The translations under genes and the position numbers were made by a program. From Bretschneidera sinensis (taxonomy: Eukaryota > Streptophyta > Magnoliopsida > Brassicales > Akaniaceae): a DNA stretch of 64,000 bases. The notes beneath the pieces are model-generated. The model searched no databases, was not told where the DNA came from, and saw nothing but the letters and a program-made list of their open reading frames with translations. Shown here piece by piece: positions 1-10,702 of the stretch. The stretch is from NCBI GenBank assembly GCA_023935145.1, contig CM043698.1, forward strand, positions 36,043,501 to 36,107,500, read 5' to 3'. Numbering within the stretch: the first letter of the stretch is position 1; every line of letters starts with the position of its first letter.

Positions 1-742
1 AGTAGATGACTCAGTCTTTGCCCACCCCCGGGTAACTCGGGAGCACATCATCTTGGGGATCCCGCCTCACGACATAATCAAGTTTTCGAGGAAGTCGATT
101 GAGGGTCTCTGCTCTGTGGCTGAGGCATTGGACTCTCTGGTAAGGGCATCCTGCTTGTTATCTTTTTTTTATTTCCTTTAGAACTTTTACATTCCTCGAT
201 AGCTTACTACTTTTATTCTGTTTCAGTCGAGTGTGGTGTAGGGAGTGTTATCGTGCCATTGCTTGGACATGGTCAAGAAGCTGGGTCAGTGCCAACAAAG
301 GCTGGACGAGAGTTGCGAGATCATCTAGCAGCTGCAGGGGTCTCTAGAGGGGGCCAACAGGGCCAAAGCAGAGGCTATGGCGGAAAGAGAAGTCCTGCTC
401 CAAGAAAGGATGCAGCAGTGGCCTCTAAGCAAAGGCTGAGAGAGAAGTCGATAGAGGGCTTAAAGAGGGCTGTAGATGAGGCCTTAGTAGCCTTCAAAGA
501 CTCCACCTTTTACCGAGAGACTGTTGAGGAGGAGGTTGGCCTGCCATTCTTTGAGGGCTTCTCAGAAACCAAGAAGAAGGTTGAGGCTCAGCCACGCCTC
601 AGGTCGACTTTCAGCCCTTGAGCTCGTCACTTCAGAGGACAATGAGGGGACCATGACTGGTGAAGATAGTAAGAAGGAGGAGGTGATTCAGCCGGGTGCT
701 ACCGAGACAGAAGCTGTATCAGATGGGGAGGTCGCCCCCTAA
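1..742 (+). pseudogene. Antisense extra ORF (aORF) of the Tat-like element
   Basis: This plus-strand coding-like region lies beyond the end of the minus-strand pol. The first part reads as an exon ending near 139 at a GTAAGG donor. A pyrimidine-rich tract with an AG acceptor near 227 follows. The next part, in one frame, is a lysine/glutamate/glutamine-rich, coiled-coil-like stretch interrupted by stops. A small acidic tail reading frame ends at 742. Tat elements such as maize Grande are known to carry extra, sometimes antisense, ORFs between pol and the 3' LTR, which fits this position and orientation. I do not recognise a catalytic domain. It is cut by the window edge and broken by stop codons. 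Confidence 0.5.
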
Positions 743-1385
743 AGAGTTTGGTTTTTTTTCTTAGATTTTTATTTTTTTTGTAAACCGAGGCCGGTAATGC
801 CTTCTTTTTTGTAACCACATATCTTAGTAAAATTTCTAGCTTCATTCTCGTTGTCTCTTGTAACTTTTAACACTTATACCTCAACACTTTAATTTTTATT
901 AACAACTGATGCGTTCACGAGTTACACTTGGGAGGTATACACTATTGATGAAATTTGCGGAGGTTTTTCATGTTCCAAGTGCGGGGGACAGGCTTGCCAT
1001 TTAATTCATTGAGTTTAAAAGTATTGGCTCGACATACTCCTTTGATGCAATACGGGCCCTCCCGGTTTGGGACGAGCTTCCTCATCTCCCGAGGACAAGA
1101 TACTTTATTTTTTCGTAGGATGAGGCTGTGTAACTTAAAGCTTTTACTTCAAACCTGAGAGTTGTAGTACCTAGCTGCCCTCTGCTGGTAGGCGGCTAAT
1201 CAGATCTGGGCCTTATCTCAAGCTTCATTGATAAGATCAGTGTTCATTCAGTAGGCTTCTTTGTTGTTAGTTTGCTCAAAGTTTTGTATTTGTAACGAGG
1301 GCACCCTGACTTCTAAGAGAATGATCGCTTCGGAGCCGTATGCCATGAAAAAATGGGTTTTTCCCATGGGTGTCTGAGCGGTGGT

Positions 1386-1914
1386 TCAGTTGGCCCAGAA
1401 TACGTTCGGAAGATGGATAGTCCACTGCTTGTCAGTTTTGCCTAGTTTTCTCTTGATGCCTTGCAAAAGTGTCCTATTGGTCACCTCAGCCTGCCTGTTG
1501 GCCTGTGGATACCCAATGGATGAGATTCGATGCTCAATGTAAAGCTCTTCGCATAAGGCCTTGAATCGGGCACTGTCAAACTGTTTGCCGTTATCAGTGA
1601 CCAACATTTGGGGTATGCCAAACTGACACACTATGGACTTCCAGACGAAACTTCGAGCCTGGTGGTCTGTTATACTGGCAAGTGGTTATGCCTCTACCCA
1701 CTTGGTAAAGTAATCTATTGCTACAATGAGATGTTTTCTCTGACTGAACGCCTCGGTGAAGGGACCAAAAAGAGCCATTCCCCACATGGCAAAGGGAAAT
1801 GGACTTGCGATCGAGGCAAGGGGATTTGTTAGTCGATGGGACACGAGGGAGTATTGTTGATAGCTTCTGCACTTCTTGACCAATTCCATGGCATCTCTCT
1901 GCATTTTGGGCCAA
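1386..1914 (-). pseudogene. Integrase fragment of the Tat-like element
   Basis: Minus-strand frames give a zinc-binding-like segment (cysteines near MQRDAMELVKKCRSYQQY, 1840-1910). The integrase core follows, with a catalytic-aspartate context (IVAIDYFTKWVEA, ending 1686), a second aspartate in LVTDNGKQFD, and a glutamate region (GYPQANRQAEVTNR) at 1480-1620. These D...D...E contexts are standard for Ty3/gypsy integrases. The reading frame changes between the two parts, so the gene is broken. There is no full C-terminal domain; the sequence runs directly into the antisense ORF area. Confidence 0.85.
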
Positions 1915-2431
1915 TAGTACGGAGCACTTTGAAAGCTAAAGCTCGGCTTCCTAGGTGATTTTCACATACTCCTTCGTGAACCTCCCGAAGAGCATAATCT
2001 GCTTCGGTGGGCTTGAGACACCTTAGGTAAGATGTTGTAAGGCCTCTCTTGTACAATTGTTCGTCTGTGATTGCGTACCAGGATGCGCAAGTGATGAGTT
2101 TCTTAGCTTCACTTTTCTGCTAAGGAAGTTGACTGTCACGTAAGTACCGGGGGATCAGGTCCACCTAAGTTTCTCCTTCGGTTATTGGTAGTACGAGGAT
2201 CTTGTGACTGTTCAGGGAAACGAGAGTCTCGAGGTATACGACTTGAGTCAGTTCGAGCTAGTGAGATGAGGTGAGTCGAGCTAGAACATCAGTTTTTGAG
2301 TTGTCTACCCGAGGAACTTGGGTTATCCGGAACATCTTGAATAGGACAACGAGTTCTTTAGCCTTCTTAAGGTAGCGAGCAATCTTCTCCCTTTAGGCTT
2401 CGAACTTTCCGTTCATTTGATTTACCATTAG

Positions 2432-3260
2432 TTATAAGTCGTTGTACTCATCCAAGGCACCGACGCCTATTGTTTTTGCCAACTTCATCTCAACGAGTAG
2501 TGCCTCATAGTCCGTTTCATTGTTGGAGGCCCTAAATCCAAACCTCAAGGCGTACTTGATGGCGAATCTGTCCGGGCTGTAAAAGAATGAGACCAGCCCC
2601 GCTTCTGGAACCATTTAAAGAACCGTCAACATGGAGAGTCCACTATGGAATTTTCTTGGCCACTTCTGGTTCCGAGGCTTGGTCTGGGTTTCCCTAGGAG
2701 TGTTTTTTCTCCATAATGAATTTTGTGAGGGCCTGAGCCTTGATGGCCTTTCAGGGATGGTATCGGATGTCGAACTCTCCGAGCTCCATGGACTACTTGA
2801 CTATTCTCCCGAAAACATCCGGCTTGTGAAGCACTTGTCTCAACGGTTGGTCTATCAATAGGACAATGGTATGTGCCTGGAAATATGTCTGGAGCTTCTG
2901 TATTGTGATTAGGAGGGCATACACCATTTTTCTTATCGGAGGTACCGTGTTTCCACATCATGAAGGATTTTGCTGATATAGTATACGGGTTTCTAAATGC
3001 CCGCCTCTTCCTAGAGTAGGACGGAAGCTACCACTTCCGGTCTAGTCAACAAATAAAATAAGAGTTCTTCGCCTGTAACAGTTTTAGTTAAAAGTGGGGG
3101 CGAACTCAAATATTTATTCAGCTTATCAAATGCTCTTTGACAATCTTCAGTACTCCACCCAGGTCGTCGTTTGTGAAGGAGATCGTTTGGCTCATCTTCC
3201 TTCGTTTATGGCGCCCGCTGACAAAAGCCACGGACTTGACGTATGCTTTACCGCTTTGTC
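2432..3260 (-). pseudogene. RT thumb and RNase H remnants of the Tat-like element
   Basis: Minus-strand translation near 3060-3200 gives a segment like the end of gypsy reverse transcriptase and start of the first RNase H (DCQRAFDKLNKYL, then a thumb-like stretch). After several stops, 2432-2614 matches the second, archaeal-type RNase H found in Tat elements (a stretch containing RASNNETDYEALL). The catalytic palm region of RT is not recognisable, so most of RT is deleted. Frames shift several times. Confidence 0.65.
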
Positions 3261-3579
3261 CCGAGTTGTCTCCTACCGCTTTGTCCCGAACCATAAGATT
3301 GTCCTGATAATCCTGGTTGATGTGGCTTCTTGTTCTCTCTTGTTGGACTCTCCCTGATTCAGTCTTGGACTCTTTCGGGGAGTTTGATGTCCTTGGTTTA
3401 GATTAGGGAGACGTTCAGGACTTCTCCTGGGTCGGTCGGGCATTCGTCCCTGTTGTGACCTGGTAAATTCCTTCAAGTGCCCTCAGTTGATGAGGGCCTT
3501 AATCTACTGTTTCAAGGTGTAGCAATCCTCAGTATCGTGCCCATGGTTCTTATTTGTAAACCGAGGATCTCTCTAGTTC

Positions 3580-4747
3580 CTATGTGAATTGGGTTTTAAA
3601 AACTTTTTGCTAATTAACTTGCAAGTTTTTAACACAATTTAATAAGAAAGGCACACAATCAAATAATATGCTTGAAAATAAAGGAGTTGAGGAAGAGAAT
3701 ATGCAAACTCTATTTATAGTGGTTCGGTAATATCGGAATCTTTCTGACCGTACGTCCACTCTCTCCAAGGAACCTTATTGAAGTAATCCACTAAATATTA
3801 GTCGAGCAACTTCACAGGTGTTTCACAAACCTTACAAACAATCTCTTTTTCATGGAAGTTACAAAGAAGTGTTTAATCCTAAACACTATAAGAGTTACAC
3901 CAGCTCTTTCTCTTTTCAATAAATGATGTTAACTGTAAAGTAAATGGTAGAGAGATAGCAATGAATGCTTTTACAAATGAAGAATATCTCTCTTTCAAGA
4001 ACAAGCTTGAAGAATGGCTCATAATAAATTTTTCAAGGCTTTTTGAGAGTTAATGAACTATTATATGAATTGAATGTGCTATCTTATTCTTTTAAATGCT
4101 CATTAAAAAGGGTTTTTATAGCCTTGGACTTATTTGACTGTTAGACATTGATTTTGTATATTTAGAGCATTAAATGCTCAACTCTCGCATCTCAAACGGT
4201 TATATTTTTGAATTACCAGTCGAATGGGTCCTTGTACCAGTCGACTATCTCAAGTGAAAAAGTTTCACTTTTAGGCTTGGGGAAAGTACCAGTCGATTGG
4301 GTCATAGGACCAGTCGACTGGGTAAAGTTACCAGTCGACTTGGTCTTATTACCAGTCGATTGAGAACTTACTGTCATTTTTCCCAATCGAATGGGTCCAG
4401 TCGATTGGTATAGAGACCCAGTCGACTGGGTTGTCCTTAAACCCAGTTTTTTGTTTCAAAATAGTTTTTAACTTAGAAATATTTTTATATTTTAGTTTTG
4501 TCAAAACCTTTTGTAAATTAAGCCATAGATCAAGCTAAATAATTAAATTTTAGAGATTTACGAAGTGATTCAATTACCTTAGTGCCTATTCTAGATCTTT
4601 TGTCTTTTTTAGTGTTTGAACGTGATGTGTTCTTGCATCTTGTTTCTGTACTGAATACTTTTATCATTTTAACACTTAGATAAAACTGTTAGTGTAATTT
4701 AAGTAGTGTTTTGTCATTATTGAAATCAAATATAGGACAACACTATG
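3580..4747 (-). mobile_element. Solo LTR of a Sirevirus-type Copia element
   Basis: The LTR itself is 3585-4742, in reverse orientation, bounded by TG and CA and flanked by a perfect CTATG duplication (3580-3584 and 4743-4747). Its minus-strand start (TGTTGTCCTATATTTG) and end (AAAACCCAATTCA) resemble the two ends of the intact Sirevirus LTR at 32506-33754. It contains nine mostly degenerate copies of the CCAGTCGACTGG palindrome between 4216 and 4429, including one perfect 16-bp ACCCAGTCGACTGGGT at 4416-4431. A TATA box lies on the minus strand near 4113-4122. It sits inside the Tat-like element and so is younger than it. Confidence 0.85.
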
Positions 4748-5009
4748 GAACCGACACTACTTGCTTTGATCTCCGCTGAGGTGCTGTGGTCTCGGGGTCC
4801 ATTGGAGGATTGTCTTGTCTTGGAGTTGCATCAGAACATTTGTCCTGGATGTGTTGAGGGGAGTGAAACTCTCAAAATGGGCAGGGACCTTGTACTTTCC
4901 CTCGCAGTGAAGTCTTTTGGTTGTCCCACTGTGAGGGTCGGCAATGTCTTTCCTCTTTTTCTCCGTCTCCCCTTCTCTTTCTCTTTAGAAAGCTTGGTCG
5001 TCTTCCGCT

Positions 5010-5919
5010 AGCGTGAACTTCTCCTCTCGGGCCAGGACATCATTCATGTTTTGAAGAGGCTGCCTGGTGAACTTGGAGCTAAAGATCCCGAACCTTAGTC
5101 CATTTTTTAACGCCAACATTAAAACATTAGGATCTATGTCAGGGATCTCCCAAGCGGCAGCATTGAACCTTGATATGTAGGCACGAAGCCTTTCTTCTCG
5201 GTGCTAAATGATGTTGAACAAGATCTTTGAGGTCTTCCTAGGCCCCTTACTGTTGAGAAAGTGGGATGCAAAGGCGTAGTTGAGTTCTTTGAAAGTACCG
5301 ATGCTCACTGGTTTTAAGCGAGAATACCATGTGTTGGCAGTCTTTTCAAGCGTTAGAGGAAACGCTCGGCACATGACCAGGCCAGAGCGTCGATAGAGCA
5401 TCATGGTAGTTTTATAATGCTGGGGGTAATCTAAGAGATCCGTCGAGCCGTCATAGGGCTTGATTTGCGACATTCAGAAATTCGACGGGAAAGGGGCTTC
5501 GAGGTCTTCTTGCATGAATGGTAAGTCCTGGACGTTGAATTCATCCAGGACACTATGACTTCAACATTTGAATGTTTCGTTGATTTTTCTTCCAGTTCAT
5601 TGATCTATCTGTCTAGGTCGAGGTTGCTTCTAGAGGAAGAGCCTCCTCTAAATTTATTTGTGTGAGGTGGTGAAGACTCTGTCATGGAACGGTTGTCGAT
5701 GGGGAGCCCGTGACTAAGAGGACTAGCTTGTTTGGGGGCGTGGTGAGGAGATGAGGGTGAGGGTCGTCGACCCCCTTTTCGAACCTCGGCGGCCAGGTCT
5801 GTCACCAAGTGAAAGAGCTCCAAAAACTGCACTTGAATCATTGGAATAGCAGGATGTGTCAATGTAGCTCCTCGGAGATTTTCGGGAGGGTCCACCTCTG
5901 CGTGGTGAAGGCGTTGCAC
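5010..5919 (-). pseudogene. Gag region of the Tat-like element
   Basis: The central minus-strand frame (5204-5473) reads like the retrotransposon gag domain: a YDG-type start, a HYKTTMML stretch, an AFPLTLEKTANTWYSRL segment and a FASHFLNSK segment. An in-frame TAG just after it is followed by a continuation in the same frame (a stretch with RLRAYISRFN). The N-terminal part (5605-5919) is a low-complexity, proline/serine-rich segment in another frame. It is a structural capsid gene remnant, not functional. Confidence 0.75.
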
Positions 5920-6136
5920 TCCCAGAAGGGTCTGTGGGTCTCAGCCAGAGGTCTTATGCTCGAACATAGCAGGGAACCTCGAGCTAGACCGCTAGCTGTG
6001 GGCACTATTTTGTGTGGGTGCGGTGTTGGTCCCAACGACTCCCTTTCCAGTATTCCTGGTGATGTTTTTAGGCGGTATAACAACAGATGAGCTCTTTAGG
6101 TTTCTTCGCTTCTAGTACTTAGCGAGAGATTGGTTT

Positions 6137-6154
6137 TTCCCACGAACGACGCCA
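6137..6154 (-). other. Primer-binding site of the Tat-like element
   Basis: On the minus strand this reads TGGCGTCGTTCGTGGGAA, three bases after the LTR end. It differs slightly from the TGGCGCCGTCTGTGGGAA form usual in Tat elements (commonly described as complementary to a tRNA-Arg 3' end). Confidence 0.65.
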
Positions 6155-6157
6155 CTC

Positions 6158-6741
6158 TGTTGATGTCGAAAATCTATTGCTGAGTTGGAGGTCCAGTATT
6201 CCATGGTCTGCACGAAGGAAAAAGGATGAGCTAAAAAGTCACTGGAAGAAAAGGGGGTGGTGCCTCCGAGGACTCTCCGATGCCTTTGTTAGTACAAGGT
6301 TTTGAGAAAATGGAGTTATGATATCAGTCTTTTAGTGATGAGCTTGAATTTGAATATTGGATTGGATTCACATACCTTGGGCCTTTTATAGTGATTCAGA
6401 GGCAAATTGACCATATGCTCGAGATGGTGCGATCTCGCTCTTCCAGTGAAAGGTCTTGTCGCGTGTTCAGGGATGGCTCAATCCTTGTAATCAAGCTTAC
6501 ACTTCTGCGCTGGGGGAGTCCGTGAGTGACGATGGCTTCGTCAACTGCTCGTCCACATGTCGTCCGGTCATTGGTGGGGAGTTGTCCATGTGTCATCAAG
6601 CTACTGGATGGTGAATTATTGGTGTGGCCACGTGTCGCCTGGTCATTAGAAAGGAGTTGTCCATGTCTCATCAGGCCATTGGTGAATGAATTATTGGCCG
6701 TATCAATTATTTATTTGATCGGCTAAATAGTAAACGTGACA
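6158..6741 (-). repeat. 5' LTR of the Tat-like element
   Basis: On the minus strand it starts TGTCACGTTTAC and ends GACATCAACA directly before the primer-binding site, about 584 bp. A TATA box (CTATAAAAGG, minus strand, 6382-6391) sits in the expected U3/R position. The partner LTR is not in the window, so the outer boundary rests only on the TG/CA ends. Confidence 0.6.
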
Positions 6742-9700
6742 AAAATTATGAGATACTGGGAGTACTACAAAATAGTATTAGCTTCCTTTGGGTATATAGT
6801 CCCTTTTTAATTCTTAGCACAAAGAGCGGTGTAATTGAAGATGTGATTATCAATTGAATTATGTTTAATTCACAAAATTTAATCAATTTTAATTAATTAT
6901 GTCACAATTTGAAGTTGATTATCCTTCATGACTAAAAAAGAGTATAGATTTTGCTTTGTGTTTTTGGTTGGAAATGCAAATGCAAAGCTAGGAGTATTTA
7001 TTAAATGGTTAAAACTGATTCATCGATCGTTTAAATCCGATTCGACCAAATAGTTAAATCTGTATAAAATTGGTAAACCAATTTTTTTTAACCGTTTCGA
7101 TTATTTAACTTATTAAAAAATTAATTAATATTAATAATATATTAAATATAAATTTAAAAATTAAATACAATATATAATAAATTTAAAAAATAATTATATA
7201 AATAATATTAATTAATCGATTAATAGCAAAATATTTAAACTAATCCATGAAAACGATTTTAAAAAATAAATCAGACGGATGGTTTCGAACTTTTGCAAAC
7301 CCACGATTTAAAGATAAAAATAAAAATAATTAGATGGATGGTTTCGAACTTTTGCAAACCCCTGACTTTAAGCTGAAGTACCTTAATGCTAAGAGCAAAC
7401 AAAGACAACCCCAAATATCTCATCGATACCGTACTACCCCAAAGGACACGTACCCTTCAAATATGGACCTTACAGACTCCTACTTCATTTCCCCACATCT
7501 CATTGGTCCAATATTATCTCTTTGATTGATCAATTCACATTGGAAAAGAAAAAAAGCTGCCACACAAAAACCTTTGTAAATTATTTGGGTTGCAGTGCCT
7601 CTAATTATAAACCCACATATATAGATTATAGCCTGTAGCTTAGCTATAGCTAATCACTACTAGCTAGTTAGGTTGGTCCATGCAAAATCAAAAATAAAAT
7701 ATAGTAATATACTATTACTGTTGTTACATGGACCACTCTACTTACCTGACCTTATGTATATAATATATAGTCACAAGTTTCAAAATACACTCAAAAGCTT
7801 AAAATGAACACTGCATCAAATGGCCACACTGACCTCTACAGGCTCCTCTTTTTTACACCTGCCACCCCCCGCTGTTTTTATGGGTGCCATAAAAATTGAC
7901 CTACAAACCAAACAAATCCATCAAACAAGGTTGCCCCTACATTTTACTCTTTGGGTCAGTTAAGAAAAAAAGAAGGGTATAATCGTAAATAAACCGTAAT
8001 ATACACACATACACAACGTAACGTAACACTGATAAAAAGCATAGGAGTAACAGAAAATATATATTAGTCCATTGGTAGAGTGCTAAGGTGCACAGAGGGT
8101 GTGTAGTGTGCACCTTTTAGTAGGAGCAGATAAAGCACAAAAGTGGTGACATCACCTATGGAGTAAGGAGGGTGTAGGCTTGTAGGGTAAGAGAGAGAGA
8201 TGGGAGAAATTTAGCAAGCGGCGGAGAAAGCTTCGTTGCAGGACCACCTTCTTTTAAGGGACAAAAAATTAAAGGTTTTTCTTTTTTGTTGTTGTTGGGG
8301 ATTTTGCATGTCCACCACTAGTTTGGCGCGTATGGTTTACACTACATGCCCCTTTTTTTTATAGTTTTTTCCCCTTTAAATTTTTGTAACTCGGAGTAAT
8401 TGTAATTTCGTTTTTTTTTTTAATTTTGTGAAAATGAATGTAAAAATGGTGAAAAGTTGTTTTAAAAAGAGTTATATTTTGAAATAAATTTTATGAAAAG
8501 AGCTTGTTTTCATGATGCTTTCATATTATTTTTGGTTTTTCACGTTTTTAATGAACACGAGTTTTCTTCATCAAAATATGAAAGACAATCAAAAAATATA
8601 AAAGAAGTCAAACTTGAAAGAGATAAAAAAAAATAGACCCTACAAGAATGTTAGAAAAGGTGAGAGTTAAAAGACATAATTTTTTAGCATCAAATTCAAT
8701 GTGAATGTGTTGAATACTAAAATCACGGAATAAAATTGTTTTGGAATGATATTTAATAATATGTCAGAATATCTCTTGTATGAATCTCTTGTTCATGATT
8801 ATATGTTATTACCTAAAGATTTCACCGAATACTCGCCACATTATTTTTTCAGATGAACTAATCAGGTTGCTGACTTGCTGGTTAGCGAAAGACAATTGCT
8901 TTTAACTCTATTGTTTTTCTTTCTCCTGGTTATCTTATATTCTAGATAGAAAATTAGATGAGTTTTTTTTTCTAAGACTATTTGTATTTCTATTTAAGCT
9001 ATAAATTTTATTTTTTCCACAAAAAATGACTTAATTTTAATTTTGTTTTGTTTTCAATAAAAATAAAACACGTTAATTTGGGTGATAGGTTAAGGGTGGT
9101 GACAGCCTATGGGTGCATGGTGCGCGTGGGAGGAGCATATTTCACCATCATTATTAATTATTTATAAATTAAAACTATAAAAAAATGGTCCCATGAGAAA
9201 GAAAGAAAAAAAGGGTAATGGATGGATGGATTGGAGGAATACTTTAATGGAGCAATTAATTAAAATTAGACGATAAAATATTGGACCACCTCTTCTTTTT
9301 CTTCTACACAGTCTCTTGTTTTGGGAACAATTTTTCGCACATCACTCAACTCAAGCGCATCTATTCTCTCCTTCTGTCAATACTTAAAAAAAAAAAAAAA
9401 AAAAAAAGCTCAAAACACACAAAAATCAAAAGCCTGAAACCCATCTGAAAAGAGCCTGCCTACAACTCCTACTTAGGAATGATTTCTTGGGATTCCTGCC
9501 CTTACAAAGATCTCTAAATATCCCCTTTTGTTTTTTTTTCTTAAATTAATTATGGACTATAATATATCTTCTTTAATTTCCTATGTTAATTAATTAAACT
9601 GCATGCAGTTTTGGTTTCTCTGGTGTGGTACTAGGATTGATTGATTACTGTCGGTAAGGGAAGGTGGGTTTTACTTCTATTTGAAAAAGAAGCATTAAAA

Positions 9701-10024
9701 AACAAGAGAAACAGACCATGTGGCGGCTTGTAGTTTGTGTACCAGGCAAAGGATTATCATTACTTTCTGTTTCTGTTCCTAGTTTCAGTACTTTGTGAAG
9801 CAGGGGATTTTTATTTACTTTTTTATGAAGTTATTATTTTAATACTCCACTTAATTATTAGTACTACTATTTTAATTGGAGTACATATTTTCTCCCTTAA
9901 TTAACATCATTTTTAATTGTTTAGGGGTATGAAATAATTGAGGGGAAGGGATTACTTTGATTTCTTATACTAGGAAGTCTATTTTGGATGTATTTATATC
10001 ATAATGCATTAACCCACTTGAGCT
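6742..10024. other. Intergenic, AT-rich; no gene seen
   Basis: No convincing coding region. A 25-bp segment (starting GATGGTTTCGAACTTTTGC) occurs twice, at 7277-7301 and 7337-7361. A 20+ bp poly-A tract lies near 9388. The right part is presumably the BEL1 promoter. Confidence 0.6.
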
Positions 10025-10045
10025 AGAGAGAGAGAGAGAGAGAGA
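10025..10045. repeat. GA dinucleotide repeat upstream of BEL1
   Basis: About ten uninterrupted GA units roughly 660 bp before the BEL1 start codon. (GA)n tracts in plant promoters and leaders are known binding sites for BPC/GAGA-binding proteins; a role here is inference. Confidence 0.8.
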
Positions 10046-10338
10046 CAGAGGTATTTGTGAAATGATGATCATGGCCATATAGGAGGGTCATCATCACCAA
10101 TATCTGATCGTCTATTTATCACTAGGAGATATAAGTTGATCTTTCTTTCCTGTGTTGGTTTTCATGGCATACCATGTTGGCTAGCAAGTTTAAAAGAAAA
10201 AAAAAAGAAAAAGAAAGGAGAGGCAACAATTTGGCTCCTCCTCTCCATTTATCATCAGCATCAGACTTCTTCTTCTTCTTGCTCTTCTCCACCACCAACT
10301 AAGCAAACTCCACTTAGTTTATTCTTCTTCCATGACTG

Positions 10339-10583
10339 GTAAGGACTCCTTTTCCTCTTTCTTGGAATAGCTTTGCTCATTAATATATAACATACAAAAT
10401 CAAAATTCATCTCTTTCTTATTTCTATTTGTATGATTAAGATGGATGATTATATTTGTCGGGTCTCATTAATTTTGTTTTTTTATCTTGTTTTATGGTAT
10501 TTTAACTCTGCTTTAATGATGGGTATTTCGGTTCTTCTTTTGTAAGAGTGGATCTTAATGGAATTATCAAATTGTAGTTGCAG
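10339..10583 (+). other. Probable 5'-UTR intron of BEL1
   Basis: A good donor (CTG|GTAAGG) at 10339 and an acceptor (TTGCAG) ending at 10583 flank an AT-rich stretch between a pyrimidine-rich leader and the start codon. Plant BELL genes often have a leader intron. Predicted from splice signals only. Confidence 0.5.
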
Positions 10584-10702
10584 AACCAGCATAAACTTTT
10601 TCATTACTTGAAAACTAAGAAGCTAGAGGAAAAGAACAGAAGTTTTTCTACCTAAACATATAAAAGAGAAGCAAAAGGAGAGAGATTTAGTTTTTGGTTT
10701 AC

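Larger units (their letters stand above)
1..6741 (-). mobile_element. Decayed Tat-lineage Ty3/gypsy retrotransposon (3' end off window)
   Basis: Reading the minus strand from 6741 downward, the order is LTR, primer-binding site, gag, reverse-transcriptase/RNase H remnants, integrase, then an antisense ORF-like region. The primer-binding site resembles the TGGCGCCGTCTGTGGGAA type known from Tat elements, and a second RNase H-like stretch after RT is also typical of that lineage. Stops and frameshifts are scattered throughout, so it is inactive. It is split by a solo Copia LTR at 3585-4742. The second LTR must lie left of base 1. Lineage assignment is by eye from motifs. Confidence 0.75.

Noticed and set aside
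10694..10702. Upstream TTG-initiated extension of BEL1 (MVY before MARE)
   Set aside because: There is no ATG there; the first real ATG at 10703 gives the BEL1-type N-terminus.
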